In this document: positions 27,696-36,032 of the stretch, in pieces
Layout of the letters: every line of letters begins with the position of its first letter
Numbering within the stretch: position 1 is the first letter of the stretch
Origin: Leptospira bourretii
GTDB lineage: Bacteria; Spirochaetota; Leptospiria; Leptospirales; Leptospiraceae
Assembly: GCF_004770145.1 (NCBI RefSeq)
Contig: NZ_RQFW01000018.1
Location: 124,001 to 188,000 of the forward strand
DNA length: 64,000 nucleotides
Reading direction: 5' to 3'
Made by a program: the position numbers and the translations under genes
Notes under the pieces: generated by a model
Told to the model about the DNA's origin: nothing
The model's input: the letters and a program-made list of their open reading frames with translations, nothing else
The model's database searches: none

Positions 27696-29336
27696 ATGAT
27701 CCAAGCTAGCGGCATTACAGTCTCCTTCGGGAAAAAACCTCTTTTCGAAAACGTCTCCATTAAATTCAAACCGGAATGCCGTTACGGTCTGATCGGAGCC
27801 AATGGTTCCGGAAAATCGACTTTTATGAAGGTTTTAGCGGGTATTTTACAGCCCACAGCCGGTTCTGTGGTGGTAGACAAGGACAAAAAGGTCGGATACC
27901 TCAAACAAGACCACTACGAATACGAAAATGAGACAGTTCTTGGCACCGTCCTACGGGGAAATCCGGAACTTTGGAACGTCATGGTGGAACGTGATGCCAT
28001 CTACTCCAAAGAAGAGATGACCGATGAGGACGGAATGCGAATCTCCGAAATCGAGGAAATATTTGCCGATATGGGGGGTTATGAAGCGGAATCCGTGGCG
28101 GGAGAACTTTTGGAAGGCCTAGGAATCCCTACCTCAGCCCACAACCGCCCTTTAAATTTTCTCACAGGTGGCTTTAAACTTCGAGTCCTTCTCGCCCAAG
28201 TATTATTTTTAAAACCAGATGTTCTGCTTCTGGATGAACCAACCAACCACTTGGATATCAAAACCATCCACTGGTTGGAAGAACTTCTAATCAATTACGA
28301 AGGTGTGGTCATTGTGATCTCCCACGACCGTCACTTCATTAACTCCGTTGCCACTCATATTGCCGATTTGGATTATAATACCATTCGAATGTTTCCAGGT
28401 AACTACGATGACTTTATGATTGCGGCAGAACAGACTCGCGAACAACTCATGAGTGATAGTAAACGTGCTAAAGAAAAAATTGCCGACTTACAAGAGTTTG
28501 TTTCCAGATTCTCTGCAAACGCTAGTAAATCAAAACAAGCCACTTCTCGCCAAAAAATGATCGAAAAGATCAAAGGAGAAATGGTGGATGTAAAACCATC
28601 TTCCAGAGTTGCTCCTTACATTCGTTTCAAAGCAAAACGAACACTAGGAAAAGATGTATTCGAAGCAATCAACATCTCCAAATCTTATGATGAAAAACCC
28701 GTAATCAAAGAGTTTAGCACTTCCATCACAAAAGGGGAAAAGGTCGGGATTGTTGGAACCAACGGTGTTGGTAAAACAACACTGCTCAAAATGTTATTAA
28801 AAAAATTAGAACCAGATTCAGGTCAGGTAAAATGGGGAGATTCTGTCGAAACTTCCTTTTTTCCACAAGACCACCGTGAGGCGATGGAACCAGATGCTGA
28901 CACTCTCGTGGAATGGTTGTTACGTAACTCTCCTCAAGGAACCGAAGTACAAGAAATTCGTGCGATCCTCGGAAGAATGCTTTTTTCTGGAGATATGGCA
29001 AACAAATCCACTACGGTTCTTTCTGGGGGAGAAAAATCAAGGATGATCATTGGTAAAATGATTCTTGCCGGAGACAATGTCATTGCTCTGGACGAACCCA
29101 CCAACCACTTGGATTTAGAAACCATTGAAGCACTCAACTACGCCTTATCGTTGTTTGAAGGAACAGTGATTTTAGTTTCTCACGATAGGGAGTTTATTTC
29201 TTCCCTCTGTACAAGAATCATCGAAGTAACACCTGAAGGGATCAAAGACTTCAAAGGAACATACGAAGAATTTTTGGAGAGAGAAGGAAACGATTTCTAC
29301 AAACGCCTGACTGGTGGTGCGGTAATCACAACTTAA
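27696..29336 (+). CDS. ABC-F family ATP-binding protein
   Basis: A 546-residue soluble protein with two ABC ATPase domains and no membrane segment. Both Walker A (GANGSGKST and GTNGVGKTT), both Walker B (LLLDEPTNHLD and IALDEPTNHLD) and the second-domain LSGGEKSR are intact; the first-domain signature is LTGGFKLR. The inter-domain linker near 245-300 is charged and helical, as in ribosome-acting ABC-F proteins. It most resembles YbiT/Uup/EttA-type translation factors rather than transporters. Its stop overlaps that of the opposite outer-membrane gene by four bases. Confidence 0.93.
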   Translation: MIQASGITVSFGKKPLFENVSIKFKPECRYGLIGANGSGKSTFMKVLAGILQPTAGSVVVDKDKKVGYLKQDHYEYENETVLGTVLRGNPELWNVMVERDAIYSKEEMTDEDGMRISEIEEIFADMGGYEAESVAGELLEGLGIPTSAHNRPLNFLTGGFKLRVLLAQVLFLKPDVLLLDEPTNHLDIKTIHWLEELLINYEGVVIVISHDRHFINSVATHIADLDYNTIRMFPGNYDDFMIAAEQTREQLMSDSKRAKEKIADLQEFVSRFSANASKSKQATSRQKMIEKIKGEMVDVKPSSRVAPYIRFKAKRTLGKDVFEAINISKSYDEKPVIKEFSTSITKGEKVGIVGTNGVGKTTLLKMLLKKLEPDSGQVKWGDSVETSFFPQDHREAMEPDADTLVEWLLRNSPQGTEVQEIRAILGRMLFSGDMANKSTTVLSGGEKSRMIIGKMILAGDNVIALDEPTNHLDLETIEALNYALSLFEGTVILVSHDREFISSLCTRIIEVTPEGIKDFKGTYEEFLEREGNDFYKRLTGGAVITT

Positions 29337-30361
29337 AATTGTTTTTGCAGGGAAAGGTTAATCGACTGGATTTCTTTCCCTGCCATTAGCTCCGTCACCA
29401 AACTAAAACTCCCCAAACTAAAATTTAAACCCAAACTTCCGTATCCAAATCCAGACCGATGGTTATGTCTTGTGGCAAGCTTAATTGCTATGGCACTGGG
29501 TGTAGAACCAAAGTCATCAGGATTTTCTCTTGTAGAAATGGCAGCAAATCTAGTGGCTTGGATTGCCGTATAACCATGATTATATACAATACCGATTCCT
29601 GGAATGATTGATAAAAAACCAATTGTATAATTATACTTTATATCCAAAGAACCCGAAACGATTCTCGACTGATAAAACAAATCGTTTTGACCAATCCACC
29701 GACGTTTGTCTCCATCAATTCTAAATTGAGTGGGCCTTCTGTCATAAGAACTCAAATAAAGATCTTGGTTTGTTTGGAAAACTCCGATTCCAAACGAAAA
29801 TCCAGAATCAACAGGGAAATATCTAAAAACAGCCCCATAATTAAAAACCCGACCCCGAACGTCTGTATTTCTGATTTTTACAAAAGGAATATTGGCTTCA
29901 CCAAATTCATAAGGGAAAAAATGTGTTGTTAAATTCCATCGTTTGGCAAAATCCCCATTCAACCATTCACCTAAATTCACCGTAAAACTTAAGGAAGGTG
30001 ATGCAGCAACTCCCTTCTTCGGAAGAGTTCGGAGTTCAGAATTTTCGTAATAAAAATCTCGAGCCTTTTCTTGGCCTTGAGACACTGTATACCCAAGTCC
30101 CAACCGGTATCGATCTACCTTGGAGCCACCCGACTGGTTAGAATTTAAATTTTGTAAAACTGCGTTATCCCCCATGGAACGAAGAAACCCATTGGTATAA
30201 ATTCGATCAAAGACTGGTTCTGCAAAATTTCCTAATAATTGGTATTCGCTTGGGATATTTGCACATTCTCCCCCTAAACAGAGAACTTGGGCCTCAATAG
30301 GATTTCCAATCGCAACAAGGATCGTAAAAATAAAAGTGGATAGGGAAAATAAAAATCTCAT
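29333..30361 (-). CDS. Outer-membrane beta-barrel protein (Leptospira type)
   Basis: A 342-residue exported protein with a signal peptide cut after about residue 24 (GNPIEAQVLC), alternating hydrophobic/polar strands across its length and a C-terminal LQKQF ending in Phe, the usual signal for insertion by the BAM complex. No family beyond a general Leptospira outer-membrane type is evident. Strands such as FGYGSLGLNFSLGSFSLVTE near the end fit a barrel. Function is unknown; a porin or surface adhesin role would be speculation. Confidence 0.72.
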   Translation of the reverse strand: MRFLFSLSTFIFTILVAIGNPIEAQVLCLGGECANIPSEYQLLGNFAEPVFDRIYTNGFLRSMGDNAVLQNLNSNQSGGSKVDRYRLGLGYTVSQGQEKARDFYYENSELRTLPKKGVAASPSLSFTVNLGEWLNGDFAKRWNLTTHFFPYEFGEANIPFVKIRNTDVRGRVFNYGAVFRYFPVDSGFSFGIGVFQTNQDLYLSSYDRRPTQFRIDGDKRRWIGQNDLFYQSRIVSGSLDIKYNYTIGFLSIIPGIGIVYNHGYTAIQATRFAAISTRENPDDFGSTPSAIAIKLATRHNHRSGFGYGSLGLNFSLGSFSLVTELMAGKEIQSINLSLQKQF

Positions 30362-30402
30362 AATACCAAGAGGATTTTGTTAGATACATACTCTAACTTT
30401 TG

Positions 30403-30999
30403 TTATTTTAGATTAGATAACCAATTTAAAAAAAGTTCCATTGCTTTTTTGCGATGGGAAACAGTATTTTTTTCCGATTCAGGAACCTGGGAAAACCGTT
30501 TTCCAAAAGGAGGATAGAAAAAAATCGGATCGTAACCAAATCCAAATTTACCTTCTTCGTCATAATCGGAACAAATCAGACCATCCACTCGTCCTTCAAA
30601 AGAAACTGCATGAGTTCCATCTACATAACTCACCACGCAACTATAAAAAGCATCACGGCTTTTATTCTCACCTAACTTTTGTAAAAGAAAAAGTGCACGT
30701 TCTTTATCGGTTAGACCTGGACCACCATATCTTGCTGAATACACACCGGGTTCACCACCGAGAGCTGGTACAGATATTCCCGAATCATCGGCAAAAGAAG
30801 GAAGGCCTGTCAATCGATAGAGTTCTTTTGATTTGATAAAGGAGTTTCCTGTGAATGAACTTTCCGTTTCTTCTGGAGAAAAGGAAATTCCTAAATCTTT
30901 GGGAAGGACCACTTCATACCCATAAGGCGAAAGTAACATTTGCATTTCCTTCCACTTGTGTAAACTTCCGGATGCAAATGCTAAAGTTTTTTTTGTCAG
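30403..30999 (-). CDS. rdgB: XTP/dITP diphosphatase, probable CTG start
   Basis: An RdgB/HAM1-family enzyme that hydrolyses dITP, XTP and related non-canonical purine triphosphates to keep them out of DNA and RNA. DDSGISVPALGGEPGVYSAR and FGYDPIFFYP are typical. The first ATG (30945) would remove the N-terminal nucleotide-binding strand and motif, which is present just upstream in frame as TLAFASGSLHKWKE (Ser in place of the usual Asn). No ATG, GTG or TTG exists before it; the only candidate is CTG at 30999, preceded by GAGGAAGA at a 6-base spacing. That gives 198 residues, the normal length. The CTG overlaps the upstream STAS stop. Confidence 0.85.
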   Translation of the reverse strand: MTKKTLAFASGSLHKWKEMQMLLSPYGYEVVLPKDLGISFSPEETESSFTGNSFIKSKELYRLTGLPSFADDSGISVPALGGEPGVYSARYGGPGLTDKERALFLLQKLGENKSRDAFYSCVVSYVDGTHAVSFEGRVDGLICSDYDEEGKFGFGYDPIFFYPPFGKRFSQVPESEKNTVSHRKKAMELFLNWLSNLK

Positions 31000-31355
31000 T
31001 GGGAATCTTCCTCGTCGAGTTGGAATCCTTCCATTGCAGAAGATAAATCAGGAAAAATTTCGAACACTTTATCGAGCATTGTGATTTCAAAAAGTTGGAT
31101 CAAATCTTCATCCACAACAATCACCTTAATATCACCATTCATCGGCTTTAACTTACGTTTGGTTGCGACAAATATACCTAAAGCAGTTGAACAAATATGA
31201 TGAACTTTAGTTAAATCCAGAATGATTTTTTTAACAGAGCTTTGCGTAAGTTTTGAAAGTTCTTTTTCAATTTCATCGGAATCAACCTTGAGGATGGCCC
31301 CAGAAAACTTAATAATCCTTATGTCATCCTTGACTTGAACATCCATTCGATTCAA
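30996..31355 (-). CDS. STAS-domain anti-sigma factor antagonist
   Basis: A 119-residue SpoIIAA/RsbV-like protein. The STAS core is clear, with the phosphorylatable Ser in HHICSTALGIF and the strand KKIILDLTKV. In partner switching, a kinase phosphorylates this serine and a PP2C phosphatase reverses it. The ATG overlaps the end of comF (ATGA) and the stop overlaps the presumed CTG start of rdgB, so the three are co-transcribed. The partner anti-sigma kinase is not nearby. Confidence 0.9.
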   Translation of the reverse strand: MNRMDVQVKDDIRIIKFSGAILKVDSDEIEKELSKLTQSSVKKIILDLTKVHHICSTALGIFVATKRKLKPMNGDIKVIVVDEDLIQLFEITMLDKVFEIFPDLSSAMEGFQLDEEDSH

Positions 31356-32029
31356 TCACCCCCACTTAACAGTAAAACAACGCAAGACACCTTTCTGACG
31401 CCGGACTGTTTGTACAGCCGTGCAATTTCATTGATTGTGGCACCTGTCGTAAATATATCATCTACGATTAGAACATGAAGTCCTTCCATGATTCTATCAC
31501 TTTTTGTGAATTGGAACGCCTTTTTTGCATGAAAAAAACGCTTCTCAAACCCTAACGAAGATTGTTTGTCCGCTGAAACCTTACGCAAACTAGTATCTTC
31601 CCTGATTTTCCAAAGTTTTTTCCATTTGCCGAGGAGAGCATAAGAAGCGTGATACGGTCTTGGACCCGACTTGGGAGAGGAAGGAACTAAGGCCAGTAAA
31701 TCGGGAAGGTCCCCAAAAAATTGTCGAGCAAGGGATCTATGTCCCAAACAAAAAAATTCTGCGAGTTGCCTTTCGTTTTCAAATTTTAAGGACTGGAAAA
31801 GGTTTCTTTCAAAATCGTTTCGAATTTGCAGGTAGAAGACTTGGTCATAAAAGATAAACCGGTCCGCCGGAGGTTTGACCTGCCTTTGGTTCCTATTCTC
31901 TTTTTGCGGGGAATAGTTTCGTTTTGTACATGATCTGCATACAGCAGTGATCTCCGAAAAAAAATCGGAGCGACCACAACTCACACAAAATTTAGGGAAA
32001 AAAAAGGATAAAAAGCGAACCCCTCTCAT
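31352..32029 (-). CDS. comF: ComF-family phosphoribosyltransferase-like protein
   Basis: A 225-residue protein. It has the N-terminal CVSCGR and CRSC zinc-binding cysteines and the C-terminal phosphoribosyl pyrophosphate loop VLIVDDIFTTGATINE, the classic ComF layout. ComF proteins assist DNA uptake or processing of single-stranded DNA in competent bacteria; function in Leptospira is not established. The ATG lies in the loop of an inverted repeat (32018-32042) that follows the upstream gene. It is the first gene of the comF-STAS-rdgB set. Confidence 0.9.
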   Translation of the reverse strand: MRGVRFLSFFFPKFCVSCGRSDFFSEITAVCRSCTKRNYSPQKENRNQRQVKPPADRFIFYDQVFYLQIRNDFERNLFQSLKFENERQLAEFFCLGHRSLARQFFGDLPDLLALVPSSPKSGPRPYHASYALLGKWKKLWKIREDTSLRKVSADKQSSLGFEKRFFHAKKAFQFTKSDRIMEGLHVLIVDDIFTTGATINEIARLYKQSGVRKVSCVVLLLSGGD

Positions 32030-32061
32030 AATGAAAGGGGTTCCTTTCCGCAGACTTGCGG
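32018..32061 (-). terminator. Two inverted repeats before comF; the second holds the comF start codon
   Basis: CCGCA/TGCGG (32048-32052 and 32057-32061) and AACCCCT/AGGGGTT (32018-32024 and 32036-32042) form adjacent hairpins after the OmpL47-like gene. The second is followed on the minus strand by CGCTTTTT and later a T-rich run inside comF. It may terminate upstream transcription or hide the comF start. Confidence 0.5.
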
Positions 32062-32082
32062 TTCTATTTTTTTTTGGTAAAA

Positions 32083-33159
32083 CTACTTAGCAGGTGTTGC
32101 TGCTGGAGTTTGTGTTTCTACCTTAGGAGCTTCTGTTGATTTTTGGATCGTAGAAGTTGGAGGTGTAAGATCGACAGTGAGTTTTACTTCCACTACATCC
32201 GATTGGTTGCCTACATTATCTACTGCCATTGCTTTGATCACATGGTCACCTTGTGTTTCGATTGCAATTGCTTCTACGTAAGGTTTGTATTCTTCTTCAT
32301 CAACTTTTACTAGAACTTTTTTGATACCAGATTCTTTGTCAGTTGCATTTACATAGAATACGTTTCCTTTTCTTTGGAAGTTTTTTCCATTGATGTCAAC
32401 CAATGGGAAAGAAGGAACGATTTCAACAGTTGGTTTTACATCATCCACAGTAATGATGAGAGAAGATTCTGGAGAAGAATTTCCCGACTTATCAGTTGCG
32501 GAATATTTCACTATGTTTGCACCGCTATTTTCCAATTTGATTGGATCAGCGTAAGATTTTGCAGCTTCTTGGTTGATGCTGAATTGGATTTTTTCAACAC
32601 CTGTTTGTTGGTCTTCTGCTACCAAAGTATAAGTGTTATTTTTGGAAGCGAAAGGAACTCCATCTAAAACGAAAAACTGTTCTTGTGGCACTAAGCTCAC
32701 TCTTGGAGCTGTGTTATCAACATGAACCACTAGAATTTTTGGAGTCTCAGCATTTCCAACTTTGTCTACAGAACGGTAATAAATTTCGGTCAAACCTTCT
32801 TCAGCAATACGAATTGGTTGTGTGAACTTTCTATATTCGCCGTTTTTTGGTTTCCACTCAATAAAATCGATTGTGGATGATTCGTCTTTTGCATCTAATG
32901 AAAAAGTGGTTTTACTTGTAATGAAAAGAGCGGCCGCATCAGAAGTAGAAGCTCCCGATTCTTTTTTGTCACCCAATATGTCTTTTACAGTCGTCTCAGC
33001 TTTATCAACACCGTCTTTGGCTTGAGTAGAAGTGGACTCTGTTTTTTTGATTGCCTGGTCTTTTGTGGAAGTAGTGGCTTTTGGTGCAGCAACTTGTGCT
33101 GTGATTTGGCCTGCGAAAGAAATTGTCAGTATGGCCAAAAGATATTTGTGCGCCTGCAT
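32083..33159 (-). CDS. OmpL47-type surface protein with Ig-like repeats
   Basis: A 358-residue exported protein. A signal peptide ends near ITAQVAA (residue 22); residues 23-70 are rich in Lys, Thr and Ala; then three repeats of about 85-90 residues follow, each ending in a strand like VDKVGN, TDKSGN or VDNVGN with a VDxTxP- or VDDVKP-type join. This is the OmpL47-type or Big/Ig-like pattern used by Leptospira surface proteins. The last 20 residues are Pro/Thr/Ala-rich. Probably a surface or periplasmic binding protein; the ligand is unknown. Confidence 0.82.
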   Translation of the reverse strand: MQAHKYLLAILTISFAGQITAQVAAPKATTSTKDQAIKKTESTSTQAKDGVDKAETTVKDILGDKKESGASTSDAAALFITSKTTFSLDAKDESSTIDFIEWKPKNGEYRKFTQPIRIAEEGLTEIYYRSVDKVGNAETPKILVVHVDNTAPRVSLVPQEQFFVLDGVPFASKNNTYTLVAEDQQTGVEKIQFSINQEAAKSYADPIKLENSGANIVKYSATDKSGNSSPESSLIITVDDVKPTVEIVPSFPLVDINGKNFQRKGNVFYVNATDKESGIKKVLVKVDEEEYKPYVEAIAIETQGDHVIKAMAVDNVGNQSDVVEVKLTVDLTPPTSTIQKSTEAPKVETQTPAATPAK

Positions 33160-33223
33160 TTGTATAAGTCTCCTTTTTACAGATAAAACATATATATCCC
33201 CCTTCTAAGGAATTATTGTCAAC

Positions 33224-33865
33224 ATGATTGCACTGATAAACTTAAGGAAACTTACACTTTTTCTTTTCTTCTTTGGAATCGTTCCGATTCAGGCTGAGGC
33301 AGGGATTTGGCGGGAAATCCTTCTCGAAAATTTTGAATTATCCAATTACAATCAGGAAAACCTGCGTACAAAGTTGGAAAAGGGAACCAAACTTCCGGAA
33401 ATCACCCTTTCCAGCAATTTCACTGCTCCCATCCCAGGTTCCAAACAAGCACTCGTACTACGAATTCCCAAGGATGCCAATTTTCCTTTTTCTTTATACT
33501 TTCCAAAACCAATTGAAGTGAATGCTTTCATCAAAGAAATCACCATCCCCATTTATTCATCACAATCCAATGGGAACCTAACACTAATCATAGGATCGCA
33601 AGATGCTGAAGTGAGACAACTGAATCTGACCTCACTCAATTATCGAGGTTGGAAATTCATTACGGTTTCGATTTCAAAAAATTTTGATCAAAACGATAGA
33701 GTTTTTCTACAAAAGAGTTCGATACGAATTCTTGGATTCTTTTATTTGCCTTATGAAAATAATGATCCCAACCAAGAGGTCCTCATTGCCATCGATGACA
33801 TAACTGCGATTGTGCGAGATAAATATAGACCCCTTCGTAACAAAGAAATCCTTCTCGAAGATTGA
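33224..33865 (+). CDS. FlaA-like flagellar sheath protein
   Basis: A 213-residue exported protein with a signal peptide (about residues 1-27, ending QAEAG). The body matches the FlaA flagellar sheath family: FPFSLYFPKPIEVNAFIKEI, then a short jelly-roll core, NYRGWKFITVSI, and the C-terminal IDDITAIVRDKY. FlaA proteins coat the periplasmic flagella of spirochaetes. It stands alone, apart from a flaA1-flaA2 pair, and is shorter than usual FlaA proteins. It may be a third sheath protein or a relative with another role. Confidence 0.8.
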   Translation: MIALINLRKLTLFLFFFGIVPIQAEAGIWREILLENFELSNYNQENLRTKLEKGTKLPEITLSSNFTAPIPGSKQALVLRIPKDANFPFSLYFPKPIEVNAFIKEITIPIYSSQSNGNLTLIIGSQDAEVRQLNLTSLNYRGWKFITVSISKNFDQNDRVFLQKSSIRILGFFYLPYENNDPNQEVLIAIDDITAIVRDKYRPLRNKEILLED

Positions 33866-33941
33866 AATTTCGCGCCCTCGGATCGCTTCTTTCTGTAAAA
33901 AACTCTTTTCTTCACAACCTCATGACCGAACCTGATCCTAA

Positions 33942-34397
33942 ATGGAAATGGAACTGTCCCTAGAACAATACGAAACCCTGCTCAAGTTAGTGTATATGGG
34001 AGATTGGGTCATTTCCACCTTGCAAGCCAAGGATCGTTCGGAAGATGAACCGGATACGGACTCTCGTTTTGCCGATGTGGTCCGTCATGTTTTTGCCCAA
34101 GCAGACCACGCTGGTCTTGGCAATATTGTGCAAATTGATCAGAACAACGGTGAGCCATATTTGACCAGAGAATTCGAGGAAGAAAGTGGGCTCGTTGACA
34201 TTCTGGAAGATTATGAAGATGAAGTATTTTGGCAGGCCCTCATCGAAAGACTCGCACACAGGGATTTCCTCCGTCACTACGGAGAGACTGCCATCTCCCA
34301 AATGGCAATCGAAGAACGAATCGAAAAAGAAACGCCCTTCCACGACAAATGGGCCCAAGAGTTTCACGAAAACGGACTCGAAAATCTAAAAATCTAA
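33942..34397 (+). CDS. Conserved hypothetical acidic protein
   Basis: A 151-residue soluble acidic protein. It starts MEMELSLEQYETLLKLVYMGDWVI and is rich in Glu, Asp and His (ADHAGLG, EESGLVDILEDYEDEVFW, IERLAHRDFLRHYG). The composition is uniform and the frame well preserved across its length, so it looks real. I do not recognise a family, but the LLKLVYMGDWVIST opening suggests a short helical scaffold. It is divergent in context from the following membrane genes and has no clear operon partner. Confidence 0.7.
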   Translation: MEMELSLEQYETLLKLVYMGDWVISTLQAKDRSEDEPDTDSRFADVVRHVFAQADHAGLGNIVQIDQNNGEPYLTREFEEESGLVDILEDYEDEVFWQALIERLAHRDFLRHYGETAISQMAIEERIEKETPFHDKWAQEFHENGLENLKI

Positions 34398-34484
34398 ATC
34401 TCCCGTCTCGCTTATTTCCCGTAATCTAAATCAAAACTATAAAGCACCTAACATCTGCCAGGTTACAGTTGCCTTTATTTAACT

Positions 34485-36032
34485 TTAGTTCTCAGCTTTT
34501 TTTTGTTTTTGATTGGTCTTAGGCCAAAGCATTTTATCTTCCCTTTCCTTTTTTCGACTCATTGCTTCACTGAGTCTTGTGCGAAGAATAAAATCAATTT
34601 GGTCTTTTGTCTGGAGAGGCAAACGATCTGCATCAGAAACATTTCCGAGGTCTCTTAATAAAAGTTGGATGGCTTCAAACGCTTTTTCATTTAAAAAATC
34701 ACCATTTGTGGGCGCAGCTGCAATTCGATTCCAAGTTTTGATCGCTTCTGATTGGAGTTTCGAATCTTTGCGACTGTTACCTGCCTCCCAAAGAACCCTT
34801 CCCTTTTCAAAATACCCATCCTTCAGCCTATATCCTTTCGGGGTTTTTGCAATCAATGTGTCCAAAATATCAACCCTCTTTTTAGAATAAGCTTCTTCCA
34901 CATCCTTTGGGTTGAAGAGTTTTTTTTCCGTTAAGAGTTTTTTATATTTTTCTGACATCCTTCGTAAGGTTTCATAACGCAGAGTTTGTTTTAGTTCAGG
35001 TGTTGCCAGTTTTAAGTATTCTTTTGCTTGGAAGTACTGTTCGAGAGCCCGGCTTTGAATTTCATAAATGTTTTCAATGGTAAAAAGGATTTCAGTACCA
35101 GTATTGGTTCCTAAATTCTCTGAAAGAGCAGCCATCATTTGTCTAAGAAAATCTTCTTTATTCAGATTTTCTTGAAAATAATCAATGGCAAAATAACTGG
35201 GATCTCCGCTAAAAGGATAGGCTAACCTTTGCAAGTTTTCATAATACAAATCTCGAACAAAAAAACTAAGGTCTCCTTTGTCTGGATCATATCCCATATA
35301 CCGAGAGATAAACTCATCCAATTGTTTTTCTTTCTTTTGTTTGAGAGTTTTGTCTAAATAACGAGTTCGGTCATCTTTAGGCATCGCCAGTGGAGACTTT
35401 GGTTCCGCCTCACCTTCCTTAGAAATCCTCATGGTGATGGGAGGCGAGGATTCATCTCCTTTTCTAAACTCTTCAATGATACGGTTTCGTTCTTTATGAA
35501 CAAATAAATTATCTTCGGCATTTTCTATATCAACACGAAAAGGATCACGAATTCCTTTGACTGTTGGAAGAACATCTTTAACGATGATATCCTCATAATC
35601 ACGGTTTCTTTTGATATAAGAATCCGCAACTCCAGAGTTTTCGTTGATTAAATCATAATCATTTTTGAATTGTTTGCGTAAGGAAGATGTTCCTTCCAAG
35701 TCTTTGACTAATTCTTCCCATTGGCTCCCCTTATACTTACCCTTGGAAAAACCATTCCCTTCACCGTCCTCTCCTTCTTCTCCCTCACCTGGATCTTCGG
35801 AAGTTTCGGCATTTCCAGTTTCTCCACCGATTTTTCCAAAATTCATCTGAAACGAGAGTTCTTTTTCTTCTTCTTGTGCATAAATCCAAGGTGGGCCACA
35901 AAGAATTTTTTGATACGGAGAATCTGCGTTATTATAAGAATATATAATTAATGTTATGTGAGAGACGACTGAAATATAGAGAGCAATATAAAATCTAAAG
36001 TCAAAAAGAACTTTAAGGATTCCTTTTCGCAT
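34485..36032 (-). CDS. Hypothetical protein with N-terminal membrane helix, helical repeats
   Basis: A 515-residue protein with one membrane helix (about residues 12-30) followed by a large polar region (Glu/Gly-rich 70-110) and long alpha-helical stretches (about 250-500) that look TPR- or coiled-coil-like. It is not recognised. Its ATG overlaps the last codons of lnt by 20 bp, so the two are co-transcribed and probably coupled. The size and helical repeats suggest a scaffold for envelope assembly, which is inference only. Confidence 0.72.
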   Translation of the reverse strand: MRKGILKVLFDFRFYIALYISVVSHITLIIYSYNNADSPYQKILCGPPWIYAQEEEKELSFQMNFGKIGGETGNAETSEDPGEGEEGEDGEGNGFSKGKYKGSQWEELVKDLEGTSSLRKQFKNDYDLINENSGVADSYIKRNRDYEDIIVKDVLPTVKGIRDPFRVDIENAEDNLFVHKERNRIIEEFRKGDESSPPITMRISKEGEAEPKSPLAMPKDDRTRYLDKTLKQKKEKQLDEFISRYMGYDPDKGDLSFFVRDLYYENLQRLAYPFSGDPSYFAIDYFQENLNKEDFLRQMMAALSENLGTNTGTEILFTIENIYEIQSRALEQYFQAKEYLKLATPELKQTLRYETLRRMSEKYKKLLTEKKLFNPKDVEEAYSKKRVDILDTLIAKTPKGYRLKDGYFEKGRVLWEAGNSRKDSKLQSEAIKTWNRIAAAPTNGDFLNEKAFEAIQLLLRDLGNVSDADRLPLQTKDQIDFILRTRLSEAMSRKKEREDKMLWPKTNQKQKKAEN

